Source: Neurospora intermedia
Lineage: Eukaryota > Ascomycota > Sordariomycetes > Sordariales > Sordariaceae
NCBI GenBank assembly: GCA_037102815.1
Contig: BTPP01000001.1
Span: forward strand, 3,497,001 to 3,561,000
Direction: 5' to 3'
DNA: 64,000 bases
In this document: piece after piece, positions 11,019 through 23,031 of the stretch
How positions within the stretch are numbered: the first letter of the stretch is position 1
How the letters are laid out: each line of letters starts with the position of its first letter
Notes under the pieces: generated by a model
Database searches by the model: none
Told to the model about the DNA's origin: nothing
The model's input: only the letters and a program-made list of their open reading frames with translations
Program-made: the position numbers and the translations under genes

Positions 11019-14000
11019 GTTATCGGATTATTCTAGCGACTATTGTCGTCGCTAAAAGGTCGGAAAGATTCGAAAACCAGGAGAAGGGCGCTTGCGATGA
11101 TACAAGCGGAATTCAAGCCGTTTTGCAAAGTTGATGGAACGGCGGCGCCAGGAACACACGCAACAGGGACAGTCTAAAGGTGGGCAATGGAATTGTCAAC
11201 GAACAGTTTGAGTCGGGCGGGCGCTACAAGGACAGGACGGACGGGCAAGTCCACTGCACCCCATCGCTGCAATGGCTCGAGACCTGAGTGGGCAGTGGAA
11301 CGCGGACCCGGACCCTTCGGCCTTCTGGGGCGTTGCAACAATTCGAAATGGTCCGTGCCCTTCGTCTTGGCAGGGAGGCTGTGAGTTTCCATTTCAGGGC
11401 TTGGTTGTCCGACGTCCGACTTCACACTCGGATATCATCATCTGAGCACTCTCACGAGATGTCTCACGTGAGCCAGAGCTTGTCCGGGCCGCTCAACTGA
11501 GGGAACCGCTGAGGGCAGTACACGCACGGGCCATTCTCCGCTGCCCCGCGAATGCACGTCAACAGTCATTCAAAGAGGTGCTTCTTTGGGACACAACAAC
11601 AACCTCCAGAATCGGGCACTGAGTGAGCTGCCAATCTCTATATGTGCCACCAACCTCTCGTTTTGTTTCACTTTTTTGCACACCGTTTCTGTTCTGCGAC
11701 TTCAGATCCGTCTCACTATCTGGTACAGGAGTGATATATCAGCTGTGTGTCTTGTGTTTACCGTTCGGCGCCCGGGTGGTATCTCGGCCTTTTGCATATC
11801 AGTATCTTGATTGCAACATGTTCCAGGTCTCATCCGCTCCACTTGATGTGATGGGGTCGGGGACCAGTCAACCGGACACTACATACGCAACCAGCAGCGT
11901 TCACGCGCAAGTGATGGTAACAATTGTTCGTGCAAGTTTGACAGGCAAACCGTTAAAACCCTAGACAACCAACTTTCAGCACCACGACACGAAAGACTTC
12001 TTCGCCGTCGTGTGCGTGAAGCCTTGTGCATGTGTAGAACGAAACATTGAGACAAAACGGCTGCCGAACAGCATCGAGATCATCAATGGGGTACTGCGTA
12101 AAACTGATAACAAATAACGCCAAGTCTTCGGGGATGGTTGCCACCCGCAATAAAGAAGCTGTTTCTGGCTTCTTTAGTCGAGTTTGGCTCGCAAAACGTT
12201 ACGAAATGGCTGCCGAGATCTGCAAGAGAAGCCGAAGAAGAAGGACAGCATCAGACTCACACGTCAGACACCCGCCGGGGGCGGTTGGGCGGATGGGTCA
12301 ATGAGGTATTGAGGTTACAGCCAACCAGACTCTAGACCACATGTGTAACCCCGGCGACAGAACATCTGAATGGCAGGCAATGCGGGCAAGCTGGCACCAG
12401 AGAAAGAGAGCTGGCACACGCAAGACAGGCAATTGGACAGGCCACGCAGGGACACAAAAAGAAGCAAGGAAGAAGAGAGGGGGAAGTCGCATGAAGGCTC
12501 GTGCTTGTGTTTTCTAGAAGGATTCGACAGATTTGAGTCTGTGATCGGGCGTGCTTGACGGAACTTGTGGAGAAGCAACAAGGAGGAGCACAAGAGAGGT
12601 GGGTCTTGCCCCCAGCAGGGAACGGAGGAGGGCATTGCCTTCATTGTTCCAGTTGTCTCGACCCTGTTGATAGTCAATCACTGACGTGGCTTCGAAAGAT
12701 GTTGGTACACTAGAATGATGACTGACGAACATCAACGCGTGAAAAGATGAGGAGTTGGAAGATTCAGCGCCGGCTGCTAAATCCAGTCAATTCCATGAAG
12801 TGGTTCTGGAAGGCTTCTGTAAGCCTTCCCGTCTGTGACACGGCCCTAGGTACTTCTACTTACCTTAACGGCCAAGCTGAGGCAATGGCCGGGAAGGGAA
12901 ATCGCAGAGAACCCTGCACGCCAGCACGGCAACGGTCGACCGTCCACTGCAGCACCTTCACGACCCAAAACCCAGATAACGAGCGCAAACGGCATCACCC
13001 ACCCCACCTGCCCGCCAAAACCTAAAGCTTCACCTCCTCCACATCACTCCCCTCGTGCCAGCTTTCCTGCTCTCTGTGTTTCCCGCGCTTATACTCTCGC
13101 CCTTATAACAAAGACAGTAATAACCGAAGACGCCCTTGTCTCATTTGCCGTGGTCGTGCTCAGCTCTCCAGTCCTCTGTTGTTATTGCCATTCCCCCTTC
13201 CATCATTTCCACCTCCACCCACACACAGCTCCCCGCCGCCTGCTTCGTTCGGTCAACACGCCTCGCCACAGCTGCCTTGCTTCTTTCTTGCGTCGCTACA
13301 AGGCAACTCCTCTGCAAGTGAGATCGCAACCGCAACCGCAATTGCTCTCGCGACAACAGAATTCGGTCGCAACGAAGAAACCTACCCTCGTGCTGCGGTG
13401 TTTGCCGAACCGTCTTAGCCTTTATTCCTTGTCTACATTACAGCCTTGTCTGTTCTGCTTTCCGGGGCAGCCACGTATAAAGCATCTCGGGCTACGAGCT
13501 GGTCAAAGCATCCCAGCCTTTGCTCCCTTGCCATCGCCCATTCGGCAATCCCGCTCGTCCTTCATCATCCCGCCCGCGATCCTCTGAAACCTATCCATCC
13601 ATCTCCGGCGTTCGCAACCAACGCAAGACTGTTGTCCGCGAGATTGCTTGCGACCTCAACCTCTCCATACCACCTATCCTACATCTGGTGATCCCTAGGT
13701 AAGTTCCCTAAATCTCTTCAGCCATGTCTCACCTTGTTTGCTCGATCAACATCGTTGTGCAATCCAACATCTTGTACCCGTGCGCTAGGTCGCATAGATT
13801 CGTAGTCAAACAGATCACATGGAGTGTGGATTACTGTCATCCCAAGACCGATCTCTTCTCTGCGTCATGCCATTCTGCCAATTTCGCAATTTCCCTTTCG
13901 GCAATTCCACTCTGATCCGATGTCAAGATCTATGCGGGTGATCATCCATGCTTGTTCTTTCGGTAATCAGGTGCTAATTTTGTAAAGTGCTTCCAGGCGC

Positions 14001-14276
14001 CAAAGATCTACCTTCCAACGCCCCGTGTTAAATTACAGACGCTCTGGTCCCTTGCGACCTTCCGATCTCCATCCGACTTTTGCTCGCGACTTATAAAATA
14101 AAGTTCGGGGACAAAACACTTCTGGATCCCCTTCCTGAGTTTCAGTAGGTAGTGTTCGGTCCAAGCTACCAGCATCTGCATATTTGATTCGAACATTTGT
14201 CTGATATAAGGCAACAGCTCTCAATCTAGCTCGATTCACCTCACAATATTCATCTCTTGGGATCAACGTCACCACA
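11019..14276. other. Long intergenic region with the leader of the PKA regulatory subunit gene
   Basis: About 3.3 kb between the divergent Cdc50 and PKA regulatory subunit genes. I found no convincing coding gene. The stretch 13030-13690 is C/T-rich with many short open frames in the + direction, the texture of a fungal promoter and long 5' leader. A clean gtaagt donor follows at 13699. The region 11046-13000 has only short frames that lack splice signals or family motifs. Confidence 0.5.
13699..13996 (+). other. Possible intron in the 5' leader of the PKA regulatory subunit gene
   Basis: AG|gtaagt at 13698-13704 and gctaat, 20 nt, ttccag ending at 13996 form good donor, branch and acceptor signals about 300 nt apart, upstream of the ATG at 14277. 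If used, the 298-nt intron lies wholly in the leader. Other acceptors nearer the ATG are possible; only the donor is strong. Confidence 0.4.
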
Positions 14277-15496
14277 ATGTCGAGCACAGGTTTCACCAGC
14301 CCTTTTGGGAATGCAAACCCGTTTGGCAGTTCAGGCAGATCTGAGTCTGGGCCAATGCATAGGCTGGTTGAGGAAGACGAGAATGATACTATTACTTCGC
14401 CTACAACTCCCCATTTCGGCGTCAAGAACAACGCTGCGCCCGCTTTCTGGAACGGCTTTGGCGGCGATGCTCCGTCGGACATGCCCGTCCGGCGCCAACC
14501 TGACGACTTCCCTGCTCACTACAACTTGGGTCGCCGGACCTCCGTTTCGGCAGAATCCCTGAAACCAGTTACAGATAACTCCGACAACTGGTCACCTCCT
14601 GTTCACCCAAAGACAGCAGAGCAACTTGAGCGTTTGAAGAAAGCCATCAGCGGCAATTTTCTTTTCAACCACCTTGAGGACGACCAGAGTGCCCAAGTAT
14701 TGGGTGCTCTGGTAGAGAAGCCGGTGCCTGCCAAAGGAATCAAGGTTAGTACCTGAAGCCAATGCGAATCTCTGAGAAACACGGTTTTCCTAACACTTTT
14801 TGGCAGGTGATCACGCAAGGCGATGCTGGTGATTATTTCTATGTGGTAGAGAAGGGAAGGTTCGAGGTTTATGTCAACAGCACCGGCGCTCTTCAACCCG
14901 GCCCAGACGGCATGGGACAGAAGGTTGGCGAGATAGCGGAGGGTGGCTCTTTTGGCGAGCTTGCCCTCATGTACAACGCACCCCGTGCTGCTACTGTTGT
15001 CTCTGCTGAGCCCCAGTGCACACTATGGGCGCTTGATCGTGTCACCTTCCGACGAATTCTCATGGAATCGACCTTCTCTCGTCGTCGGATGTACGAGAGC
15101 TTTCTCGAAGAAGTGCCCATCCTCAAGACCCTTACGCCATATGAGCGGTCTAAGATTGCGGATGCTCTCGAGAGCCAGAAGTACCCGGCTGGCCATGAGA
15201 TCATTCTTGAGGGTGACCCCGGCCACTCCTTCTTCCTGTTAGAGGCTGGCGAGGCGGCAGCGTTCAAGCGAGGAAACGATTCTCCAGTTAAGAACTACAA
15301 GAAGGGTGATTTCTTCGGTGAGCTTGCGCTGCTGAATGATGCCCCTCGCGCGGCCAGCGTCATCAGCCAAACTGAGGTCAAGGTTGCCAGGCTTGGCAAG
15401 AATGCTTTTCAAAGGTTGCTTGGTCCGATTGAAAGCATTCTGCGGAGGACTAGGTACGTTGAAGCGGAAGAGGTGGATCCTTTGCAGGTGTCTTGA
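14277..15496 (+). CDS. mcb: cAMP-dependent protein kinase regulatory subunit
   Basis: Binds and inhibits PKA catalytic subunits until cAMP releases them; in Neurospora the gene is mcb, which affects growth polarity and conidiation. Exons 14277-14744 and 14807-15496 with a 62-nt intron (gttagt, cctaac, ggcag) give 385 aa, the known Neurospora length. Residues 86-89 are RRTS, a pseudosubstrate site with a phosphorylatable Ser (RII-like). Two cyclic-nucleotide-binding domains follow, each with its phosphate-binding cassette: FGELALMYNAPRAATV and FGELALLNDAPRAASV. The ATG follows tcaccaca. The intron sits at the entry of the first cAMP domain. The sequence agrees with the N. crassa protein as I remember it almost throughout. 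Confidence 0.97.
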
Positions 15497-16071
15497 GGAG
15501 ACCAGAGTGCAAATTGAATTGTTATAGACTAAAATGGCTTTCTTCATCACTGTTGGGTAAGGTCCGTTCTTTGGCCTGGGTTTGGGGTTCAAGACTTGCA
15601 CACAGAAGTAGTTGGTAGTTAGTGTCGATGTTAGCTTTATTGCTGGTTAGGAAAGGCGTCTACTAGGTTCTATACAACATATACTGATATCATTCATTGT
15701 CGTCCATTTGTTCCCAGAACCGCGAAACGCAGGCTGCAGACTGGTCTTCCACCTGCTCGATACCATCTGGGTCTCTATGACCGAGTTTCATTGTGCTTAT
15801 TGTGTTGTTTTGGTGTTGCCTCCCCTCTCATCCAATGTCTATCCCCCGTGGGATTCTTTGCAAATTAGGTACCTAGCAGTTCGTTCCATGGTCCTTGTCG
15901 AGCTCATTTCGTCGCCTATCGTGACACGCCCTCCTCTGATCCAGATTGATGCTTCACCGAGCCTTTCTTTCCTCCATGTGTCTATACAGCCAAACACTTC
16001 GTACCTTGCCTGTAAACCCAGGACAAAACAAGAGCCACAAAATCTCGTCTCCATCTTGAATTACCACCCCC
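15497..16071. other. Convergent intergenic region
   Basis: 3' regions of the PKA regulatory subunit gene (+) and the SPF27 gene (-). No gene or RNA recognised; the right end becomes C-rich as it enters the SPF27 coding strand. Confidence 0.6.
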
Positions 16072-16882
16072 CTACTCCATCCCTCTCCTAACCTCCAAAA
16101 CCTGACTCCTCAACCCCTCCACAGCCGCCTCCGTTTCCAACACCCTCCCCACACCCTTCTTCCACGTATCCTCCAATCCCAAAATCTCCGGCCCAGCCTC
16201 GTCCTGCGCCTGCTTCCGCTGTAGCGTTACCAGATCAATCTCCCTCTTCGCCTCCGCCAATTCCTTTTCTATAGCCTTCAGCTCCCCCTCTAGCTGCCAG
16301 TTGCCAATCAGCCACGCGTTCTTGCCGTACGCGTCCAGCAAAGCCAGGTGCGCGCGCCGCTGCGCGACGTAAGCGTGATCCGTGTAGGCTTTTCCAAGTA
16401 AAGAAGAAAGAAGGGTGGTGGCTTCGGAGCTGTCCATGTCTGCAAGTTCAGAGGTGGAGGGGATCTCGGGGAGGGAGGAGTAGCGGGCTAGGTCGAGGGC
16501 AGAGAGTTTTGGTGGCGGGGCTTGTTGTGTACCGTCGGGGTTGGTGGCTTGGACGTAGTGGGAGGCGATGCGGTCGAATTCGGATTCGAGAAGGGGGGTG
16601 ATATGGGAAGAGGGCGTGAGTGGAGGGGGGAGAAGGGCGTGAAAGGGATCGTCGGGTTGGAGAGAGCGTTCGGCGGCTATGAGGGCTTCGGCGGCAGAGC
16701 GTTCGGAGGGGGTAGGTTCCGGGTCGATGTCTGTGACGGAGGAAAAGGAAGGTTAGTCGAGTTGATTGGGGGTGGGTGAGAGGTTGCGGTGAAGGAGCAG
16801 GAGAAGATCATCCATTGGAGGGTTTTACAGTATGGGAGGACGTACATGGGAGGGATTCGTGGATTGTGGTTATTAGTGGCAT
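16072..16882 (-). CDS. Pre-mRNA-splicing factor SPF27 (BCAS2/Cwf7 family)
   Basis: Component of the Prp19/NineTeen complex in the spliceosome. Exons 16882-16846 and 16730-16072 give 231 aa, the usual size. The 37-nt first exon reads MPLITTIHESLP and shares a Tyr codon with exon 2, giving SLPYIDPEPTPSERSAAEAL, which matches the LPY(F/I)D start of the family. The 115-nt intron (gtacgt ... cacag) restores this frame. The C-terminal half is a long helical, charged region: KNAWLIGNWQLEGELKAIEKEL and then DLVTLQRKQAQ, the signature block of human BCAS2 (NAWKVYNENL...LNWQRKNMQ). The coding strand is strongly C/T-biased in the N-terminal half. No frame problems. Confidence 0.92.
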
Positions 16883-17601
16883 TTTGGCGGTTTTTGTGAT
16901 GCGATTTGTCGCTACTATCTTTTGGGAGATGAGTGTGGTGCTGATTTTGATGTGCTGTCCTGTCCTTTCTAGGTCTGCCTTCTTGGCCGTGCTAGTCGGG
17001 CACAGGCTTGTTCAATTGGGTTCCGTACGTCGTAGTTGGTAGTTTTGGGTACGGCGTGAAATCCGTTGGAATGCGACAGACTGATGGCTTGTGACGTGCG
17101 ATACCGTGACCTATGTTTGCGTTGCGATGCGATGCGATAGCGCGAAGGTGGCAGTCGCGATAACACGAAAAATCGTTCCCCACCTCGACCCAGAGTCGGG
17201 CTGAACAGCGGCAGGACCACTGTGCGCAAGACCCCCTGATCAACGGTGCTTGGCGGTGAGCTTCCCTGGCCTTAGAGCGCTGTTCTCGTTAATGGCACGG
17301 TGTGGTATCCGCTCTTCAGCTCCGCTAGTGGGTCCTATGACGACACAGCTGCTTTGGCGCCAAGCAACCTTGTTGGCCGGTCGCCCGGCAGGCATTGTTA
17401 CTGTTAATCGTCCCGGGCTATCCAGAGGGCTGCTTGTGCCTGTCTTTGACTGTTTCCTGACTATATAAGCGTTTGTAGTATGTTCATCCCTTCTGAAAGT
17501 GAAAAGGCAAACACGGAACATCGTCTGCTTTGTTTACTCTTTTTTCTGATGATAATCACATCCGAAAGTCACGGCTTTGTTATCGAGTAATCCACTGAGC
17601 G
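16883..17601. other. Divergent promoter region of SPF27 and ceramidase
   Basis: About 720 nt between divergent starts. It holds a TATA-like element at 17462-17468 on the ceramidase side. No gene recognised. Confidence 0.55.
17462..17468 (+). promoter_or_regulatory. TATA-like element upstream of ceramidase
   Basis: TATATAA lies 134 nt upstream of the ceramidase ATG, at a distance that would allow a short leader. It is a match by eye; no transcription start is known. Confidence 0.4.
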
Positions 17602-20109
17602 ATGGCACCCCAAGTTGGTGATCTTCAGTTCGAACCTCTAGCTGTTGATCAGGAAAAGGCACAGACATTCGAAAGGGACCGGAAAGTCGATACGAGCAAA
17701 GTCCCTCTTCGAGTTCGGTTCGCCGAAAATCCAGACTCACAAAGAACTCCACGGTGTCCTACATCCAGAGCAGCATCCCTGTTCATAGGAAACGTCTTGA
17801 TAGTTATCTCTGTCGCTGTTGCCTTGTTCCTGGTCGCTGCGCAGTTCGATAGCTTATCATGGAACTATTGGCGCTCAGATATTTCCAATCCAGGAACCAA
17901 TGTGTCAACATGCGCTACGGACACCCAATACCTACTTGGTGTTGGCAAAGGTGATATCACCGGTCCAGTGGTTGAGATCAACCTCATGGGCTACGCCGAT
18001 CCAAAACAACTGGGTTCCGGTCTTCGTCAACGACTTTACTCGCGAGCCTTTATTGTCGGGAGTCTTGAGCGTCCTCAAGATCGATTCGTTTACCTGGTTC
18101 TCGATACGCAGTCCGGCGATACTGCGGTCCGATATGGTATCATCAAAGCCTTGAAAGAGCTAGGTCCCGAATATGCCTTTTATGGCCACCACAACATCGC
18201 CCTTACAGGCACCCATTCCCACGCCGGACCCGGAGGGTGGTTGAACTATCTATTACCACAGATCACGAGCAAAGGTTTCGATCGCCAGGGATACCAAGCC
18301 ATTGTCGACGGCGCGGTCTTATCCATTCGAAAGGCGCACGAGAGCTTACAACCAGGATACCTCAGTGCAGGCACAACCAAAGTTTTCGGAGCGAACATCA
18401 ACCGCAGCTTATTCTCTTACCTCGCAAATCCCGAAGCCGAACGCAGGAAATATTTCAAGAGCGAGAAAGAGGATGGCTCGGTGGAGAAGGACCTTACCAT
18501 GCTGAAATTCCAGCGAGCGTCGGATGGAAAGAATATCGGTGTTCTTACGTGGTTTCCTGTTCACGGAACCTCCATGCTTGGCAACAACACTGTAGTGACT
18601 GGAGACAACAAAGGAGTTGCAGCTTGGCTCTTTGAAAAGAGCGTTCGTGGAGACTCGTCAGCAGCCGAGGATTTTGTGGCCGGCTTCTCCCAGGCCAATA
18701 TGGGCGACGTCAGTCCTAATGTGCTTGGGGCTTGGTGCGAGGATGATTCTGGATCACAATGCAGCTTTAAGAACAGCACTTGCAGCAACGGCAAATCCCA
18801 GGCTTGCCACGGCAGAGGCCCGGCCTTCAAGGTTCACGATGATGGTGCCAGCTCCTGCTTCGAGATCGGAAGACGCCAATTCGAACCAGCAAAACAGTTA
18901 TATGACCACCTTATCAACAACCCATCGCCGGTCCGAGGCCCATGGGTTAAGGCCTTTCACACATTCCATGACATGTCCAATTTCACATTCATTCGGCCTG
19001 ATGGCAGATCCGCCCGCACCTGCCCAGCGGCGTTGGGATATTCCTTTGCTGCAGGAACGACTGATGGGCCAGGGGCATTCGACTTTACTCAGCACAACGG
19101 CAACGAGAACACGACAATGCCTATCTGGAAAGTTGTTCGGTATTTCATCAAGGCACCAGGCGAGGAACAGAAGGCTTGCCAACATCCCAAGCCTATCCTC
19201 TTGGATGTAGGCGAGATTCTTAGACCTTACGATTGGAGTCCCAACATTGTTGATGTACAAGCCTTCCGTGTCGGACAATTTGCCATCATCGTCAGCCCAG
19301 GCGAAGCCACCACCATGGCTGGTCGTCGGTGGAAAGAGGCCGTAGGCCAAGGCTTCAAGAGGATTCTCGATCAAGACATGGAACAGACCTACGGCTACAC
19401 TGGTGGACCTTCGAGCAATCCCATTGTCGTCTTGGGCGGTCCCGCAAACACTTACACGCACTATATCACGACCGAAGAGGAGTACCAAATCCAGCGGTAC
19501 GAAGGAGCATCGACACTCTACGGACCCGACACGCTCAATGCTTACATTAACGTGACTCTATCATTCCTCCCTTACCTTTCTTCCGAGTCTACCAGCCCGC
19601 CGGCCCACGATGAAAAGTCGTTCCCGCCTGACAACACGAACCGATCGTTGTCTTTCATTCCGGCGGTCGTCCGTGACGCGCCACCACTCTTCAAGGGCTT
19701 TGGAGACGTTCTGGTTGATGTTGACTCGGCGCGAGGATACCATAGGGGAGACACGATCCGGGCGGTGTTTGTTGGTGCCAATCCCAGAAACAACCTCAGG
19801 TTAGAGGGAACGTACGCGGCAGTAGAGAAGTTGTTTGTCGACCAGGTGAACCCCCAAAAGTCTGAGTGGCGGACCGTGAGAAACGATGAGGATTGGAGCT
19901 TGATTTACAGCTGGAAGAGGAAGAACAGTGTGATGGGAACGAGTGAGGTGGAAATTACGTGGGAGACAGGGGAAGAGACCGATGAGTGGTGGGATAAAGA
20001 GCTCGGGCCGGGAGTGTATCGACTCAAGTATCATGGCGATAGCAAGAGCTTGTTTGGGGGCAAGGTCCAGGAGTTTGAGGGCGTCAGCGGGGCATTTACC
20101 TTGGTATGA
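17602..20109 (+). CDS. Neutral ceramidase, membrane-anchored
   Basis: Hydrolyses the amide of ceramide to sphingosine and fatty acid, at the cell surface or in secretory membranes. Single exon, 835 aa. A cytosolic N-terminus of about 58 residues precedes one membrane segment (about 60-80, LFIGNVLIVISVAVALFLVAA), so this is a type II anchored form. The catalytic domain opens with GVGKGDITGPVVEINLMGYADP. Metal and active-site blocks are visible: ALTGTHSHAGPGG, VLTWFPVHGTSMLG, NMGDVSPNVLG (GDVSPN is the family serine motif) and HGRGPAFK. The C-terminal immunoglobulin-like part ends VQEFEGVSGAFTLV. Several NxS/T sites are present. The ATG at 17602 is the first in frame after the TATA-like element. 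No introns and no frame damage. Confidence 0.96.
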   Translation: MAPQVGDLQFEPLAVDQEKAQTFERDRKVDTSKVPLRVRFAENPDSQRTPRCPTSRAASLFIGNVLIVISVAVALFLVAAQFDSLSWNYWRSDISNPGTNVSTCATDTQYLLGVGKGDITGPVVEINLMGYADPKQLGSGLRQRLYSRAFIVGSLERPQDRFVYLVLDTQSGDTAVRYGIIKALKELGPEYAFYGHHNIALTGTHSHAGPGGWLNYLLPQITSKGFDRQGYQAIVDGAVLSIRKAHESLQPGYLSAGTTKVFGANINRSLFSYLANPEAERRKYFKSEKEDGSVEKDLTMLKFQRASDGKNIGVLTWFPVHGTSMLGNNTVVTGDNKGVAAWLFEKSVRGDSSAAEDFVAGFSQANMGDVSPNVLGAWCEDDSGSQCSFKNSTCSNGKSQACHGRGPAFKVHDDGASSCFEIGRRQFEPAKQLYDHLINNPSPVRGPWVKAFHTFHDMSNFTFIRPDGRSARTCPAALGYSFAAGTTDGPGAFDFTQHNGNENTTMPIWKVVRYFIKAPGEEQKACQHPKPILLDVGEILRPYDWSPNIVDVQAFRVGQFAIIVSPGEATTMAGRRWKEAVGQGFKRILDQDMEQTYGYTGGPSSNPIVVLGGPANTYTHYITTEEEYQIQRYEGASTLYGPDTLNAYINVTLSFLPYLSSESTSPPAHDEKSFPPDNTNRSLSFIPAVVRDAPPLFKGFGDVLVDVDSARGYHRGDTIRAVFVGANPRNNLRLEGTYAAVEKLFVDQVNPQKSEWRTVRNDEDWSLIYSWKRKNSVMGTSEVEITWETGEETDEWWDKELGPGVYRLKYHGDSKSLFGGKVQEFEGVSGAFTLV

Positions 20110-20811
20110 GAGAACTGGCTTGGATGATGAGAATAGCACGGTGTTTTTGGTAAAGTGGTATACATGGAGACGGCGTTTTCGGGGGACTTTTGATAAGCGT
20201 TGGTGGGGATTTGGGGTTTCGATATCCGTTCATTCTAAGTTTTCAGTACACTGGCTCATATTGACTGATATTCATGACATTACTTGGTTATATAGTCATT
20301 TTCAAGTTCGTCTTCTTCATCATCTGAATTCCAGAATGGAAGCAGCCGATCATACTAGACCTTCCGGATTGGGAGACAACACGGCTCCTTCTGCCTCTAC
20401 CCCGCCTTTGCTGCATGGAATGGAAGTCACGCAGGACAACTGGAGCAGTCAGCTTGGATTAAGCCTGGTCCCTCCTGGACCTCAGTCAGGTCACTGCGTC
20501 CTCGTCCACTTGCCCGGGACTTCCAATCCTTACCATACCTCTAGTCACCTTTACACTGCCCTGACCTTCTTTTTACTCTTCGAGCCACCCTATACTTAAG
20601 ACAAGGAGGCTCGTTTCAGGTAAGGAATATCGAAGAACAATCGGTTTCTGGACCCCAGATAAGTACGGCTTATGACGTCAATGCCCCCTGACCAATAAGC
20701 TGATAACCTTGCACTTACACGCTCAAACAAAAGAATCGCAGGCTACATCTGACCCCTGATAACTGAATCAAATCCACTCGCGAATCAACACTTCAGTCAC
20801 AGGTCGTAACC
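20110..20811. other. Intergenic region between ceramidase and the kelch gene
   Basis: Tandem arrangement: ceramidase 3' UTR on the left and kelch-gene promoter on the right. Short open frames only. Confidence 0.6.
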
Positions 20812-22510
20812 ATGGAAACGCTCGAAGACATAAAGCGACGCACGACCGATATCCTCTCGTCGATATCGACCACTTTGACTGCCAGACACCATGCCGATGA
20901 TCACGGAGCTCACATGAGGGGCAGTTGGGAGAAGATCAAACTCCCCGCCCTTCCCAGATCTTCCCATTCCGTCGACATTGTCGCCGGGACGGCCTACGTC
21001 TTTGGCGGCGAGGCCGAGAATGCCCGTCAGCCCACAGACAACGACATGCACGCCATTGTTCTTCCGTCCAGTAGTGCTCCGGCGGATTACTATGCCATCA
21101 AAGCGAAGTCACCAAAGAAGACGGATGCCTCGGACGAGAAGAACAAGGTCTCTGCCGAAACCAACGAGTCGAACGAGACTCCTGCTCCGCGTGTCGGCCA
21201 CGCCACAGCCGTCATTGGCCACCGCATCTTCCTCTTCGGCGGACGTGGCGGCCCTGACATGACTCCCCTCGACGAAGCCGGTCGTGTCTGGGTCTTCGAC
21301 ACACGTACTCACTTCTGGTCCTACCTTGACCCCGTCTCCCCCGTCAGCGGAAAATCCCCCTCTATTGTCCCAGAACCGCGCAGCTACCATTCGGCCGTGG
21401 CAACCGACAAGCCCCGTAACTACAACAAGGCATCGCCCACCAAAAAGAGCAACAGCCGGCCGGATACTAGTTCTTCCACCAGTCATAACGTTGCTGGTGA
21501 CATTGGCGAAGGCCTCATCAAGCGCGCGAATACTATTCGTGACTGGGCCACCGGCGACGGCAACGTGGACGAAGTCGGTACCCCGCAGCGCCCCATTGTT
21601 GGAAAGATCGCCGAGCACGCCGTTGATGCCGATGTGGACGGCTACGGCACCTTTATCATCCACGGCGGTTGTCTAGCCGGTGGCAAGAGGACCTCGGACG
21701 TCTGGGCCTTCGACATCCACTCCCGCATCTGGCAGCAATTGCCTGACGCCCCTGGTCCGGCTCGCGGGGGTGCCGCGCTGGCGCTGAGCAGAAGCAGACT
21801 GTACCGCTTTGGCGGGTTCAACGGCGAGACGCAGGAAGGCGGACAGCTGGATTATTTGGAGCTCGTGCTTGAAGAGTTTGACGATCGATTCAGCAAAGGA
21901 GACGCCAGCATCTCGGTTAAAGATGGATGGAAGAGTCTGTTGCAGGGTAAGGAGGATGTGGGATACAAGGAACCGGATCCGGAGCCCGTTCCTACAGTTC
22001 TCAGCAGTCAAGACCCCGAAGAGGAGCAGTGGCCGGGAGCGAGAAGTGTTGCCGGTTTCGAGGCGATCACTGTCGGTGGTGGCCGCGAGTATCTTGTTCT
22101 CATCCTTGGAGAGAGAGAGGGTAGTGGCAAGGGACATGACGCTGCAGGAAAGTTCTGGGACGATGTCTGGGTCTACCAAGTTCCCGCACAAGGCATGAGT
22201 CTGGCAAGTGTTGGGGATAGGGTAAAGTCTGTCGTTGGAAGGAAGAGCCGGGAGGGTAAATGGTAAGTTTTTCGGTCCTGTGGGATGTCTCGTTGACCAT
22301 GATTGCTAATGATTTGGGTGCTGCAGGACGAAGATCGATACTATCCCACATGATGCCGAAGACATTGACTCGGTTGGCGGTCCTGGCCCAAGAGGCTGGA
22401 TTGCCAGTTCAGCCATGGGCGAGCTTGAGGAGAACGGTATTTTAATCTGGGGCGGTTTGAACTCTGAGAACAACAGACTGGGAGATGGCTGGATTTTGCG
22501 GTTGCTCTGA
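20812..22510 (+). CDS. Kelch-repeat beta-propeller protein
   Basis: Exons 20812-22262 and 22327-22510 (64-nt intron, gtaagt ... tgcag) give 544 aa. Kelch blades appear as repeated hydrophobic-GG units: DIVAGTAYVFGGEAE, AVIGHRIFLFGGRGG, GTFIIHGGCLAGGKRTSDVWAFDIHSRIWQQL, ALALSRSRLYRFGGFNGE, EYLVLILGERE...FWDDVWVYQVP and, in the second exon, GILIWGGLNSENNRLGDGWIL. The last blade is complete only after splicing. A Lys/Glu/Ser-rich insert (about residues 98-125) and a Ser/Thr-rich insert (about 205-235) interrupt the propeller. No catalytic or membrane segment is seen. Kelch propellers are binding scaffolds and no partner can be inferred. It is probably a cytosolic galactose-oxidase-fold protein conserved in filamentous fungi. 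Confidence 0.88.
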
Positions 22511-23031
22511 TGCGATTTGTGTTTTCCGCCATGAGGATATACCACATGAATTGATATCAACGCCCCGCAGAATTATCCGGGTTAACGAGTGTTTATGGGC
22601 TTCAGAGTTACTATATGAGGTTGTTAGAAGGCTAGGTGTGATGACTTTTCAGCGTAGAAAGGAATTGGCTTACCATTGATGTTGTCTTCTGCGAGCAACA
22701 CCTACGGTTCGACGTTAATAGGCTAGGATCAACTACAAGTGGATGGAGTGGACATTATGTAACCCAGGACATCAAGAGCTTTGGAATCAGGTTAGTTGTA
22801 CCTTTCGGTTCGTTCAGGTCATCTTTAGCTTATCTCCAAGAAAACCACAGCAAATAAATACAGATATTGTACCGTATAACCTGCGGGAAATCAATACATC
22901 TCTGGTCTAATGCATTTGCTGTCATCACTGTCCTGTTGGTCCATGTCCTGTCTATGTGACAGTTTCTGTCAATCGTAATTCCACCTCTGCCCCCATTACG
23001 GCTCACTTAACCCAAGATCAAGCTCCTGGAT
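22511..23031. other. Convergent intergenic region
   Basis: 3' regions of the kelch gene (+) and the complex I gene (-). Nothing else recognised. Confidence 0.6.
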
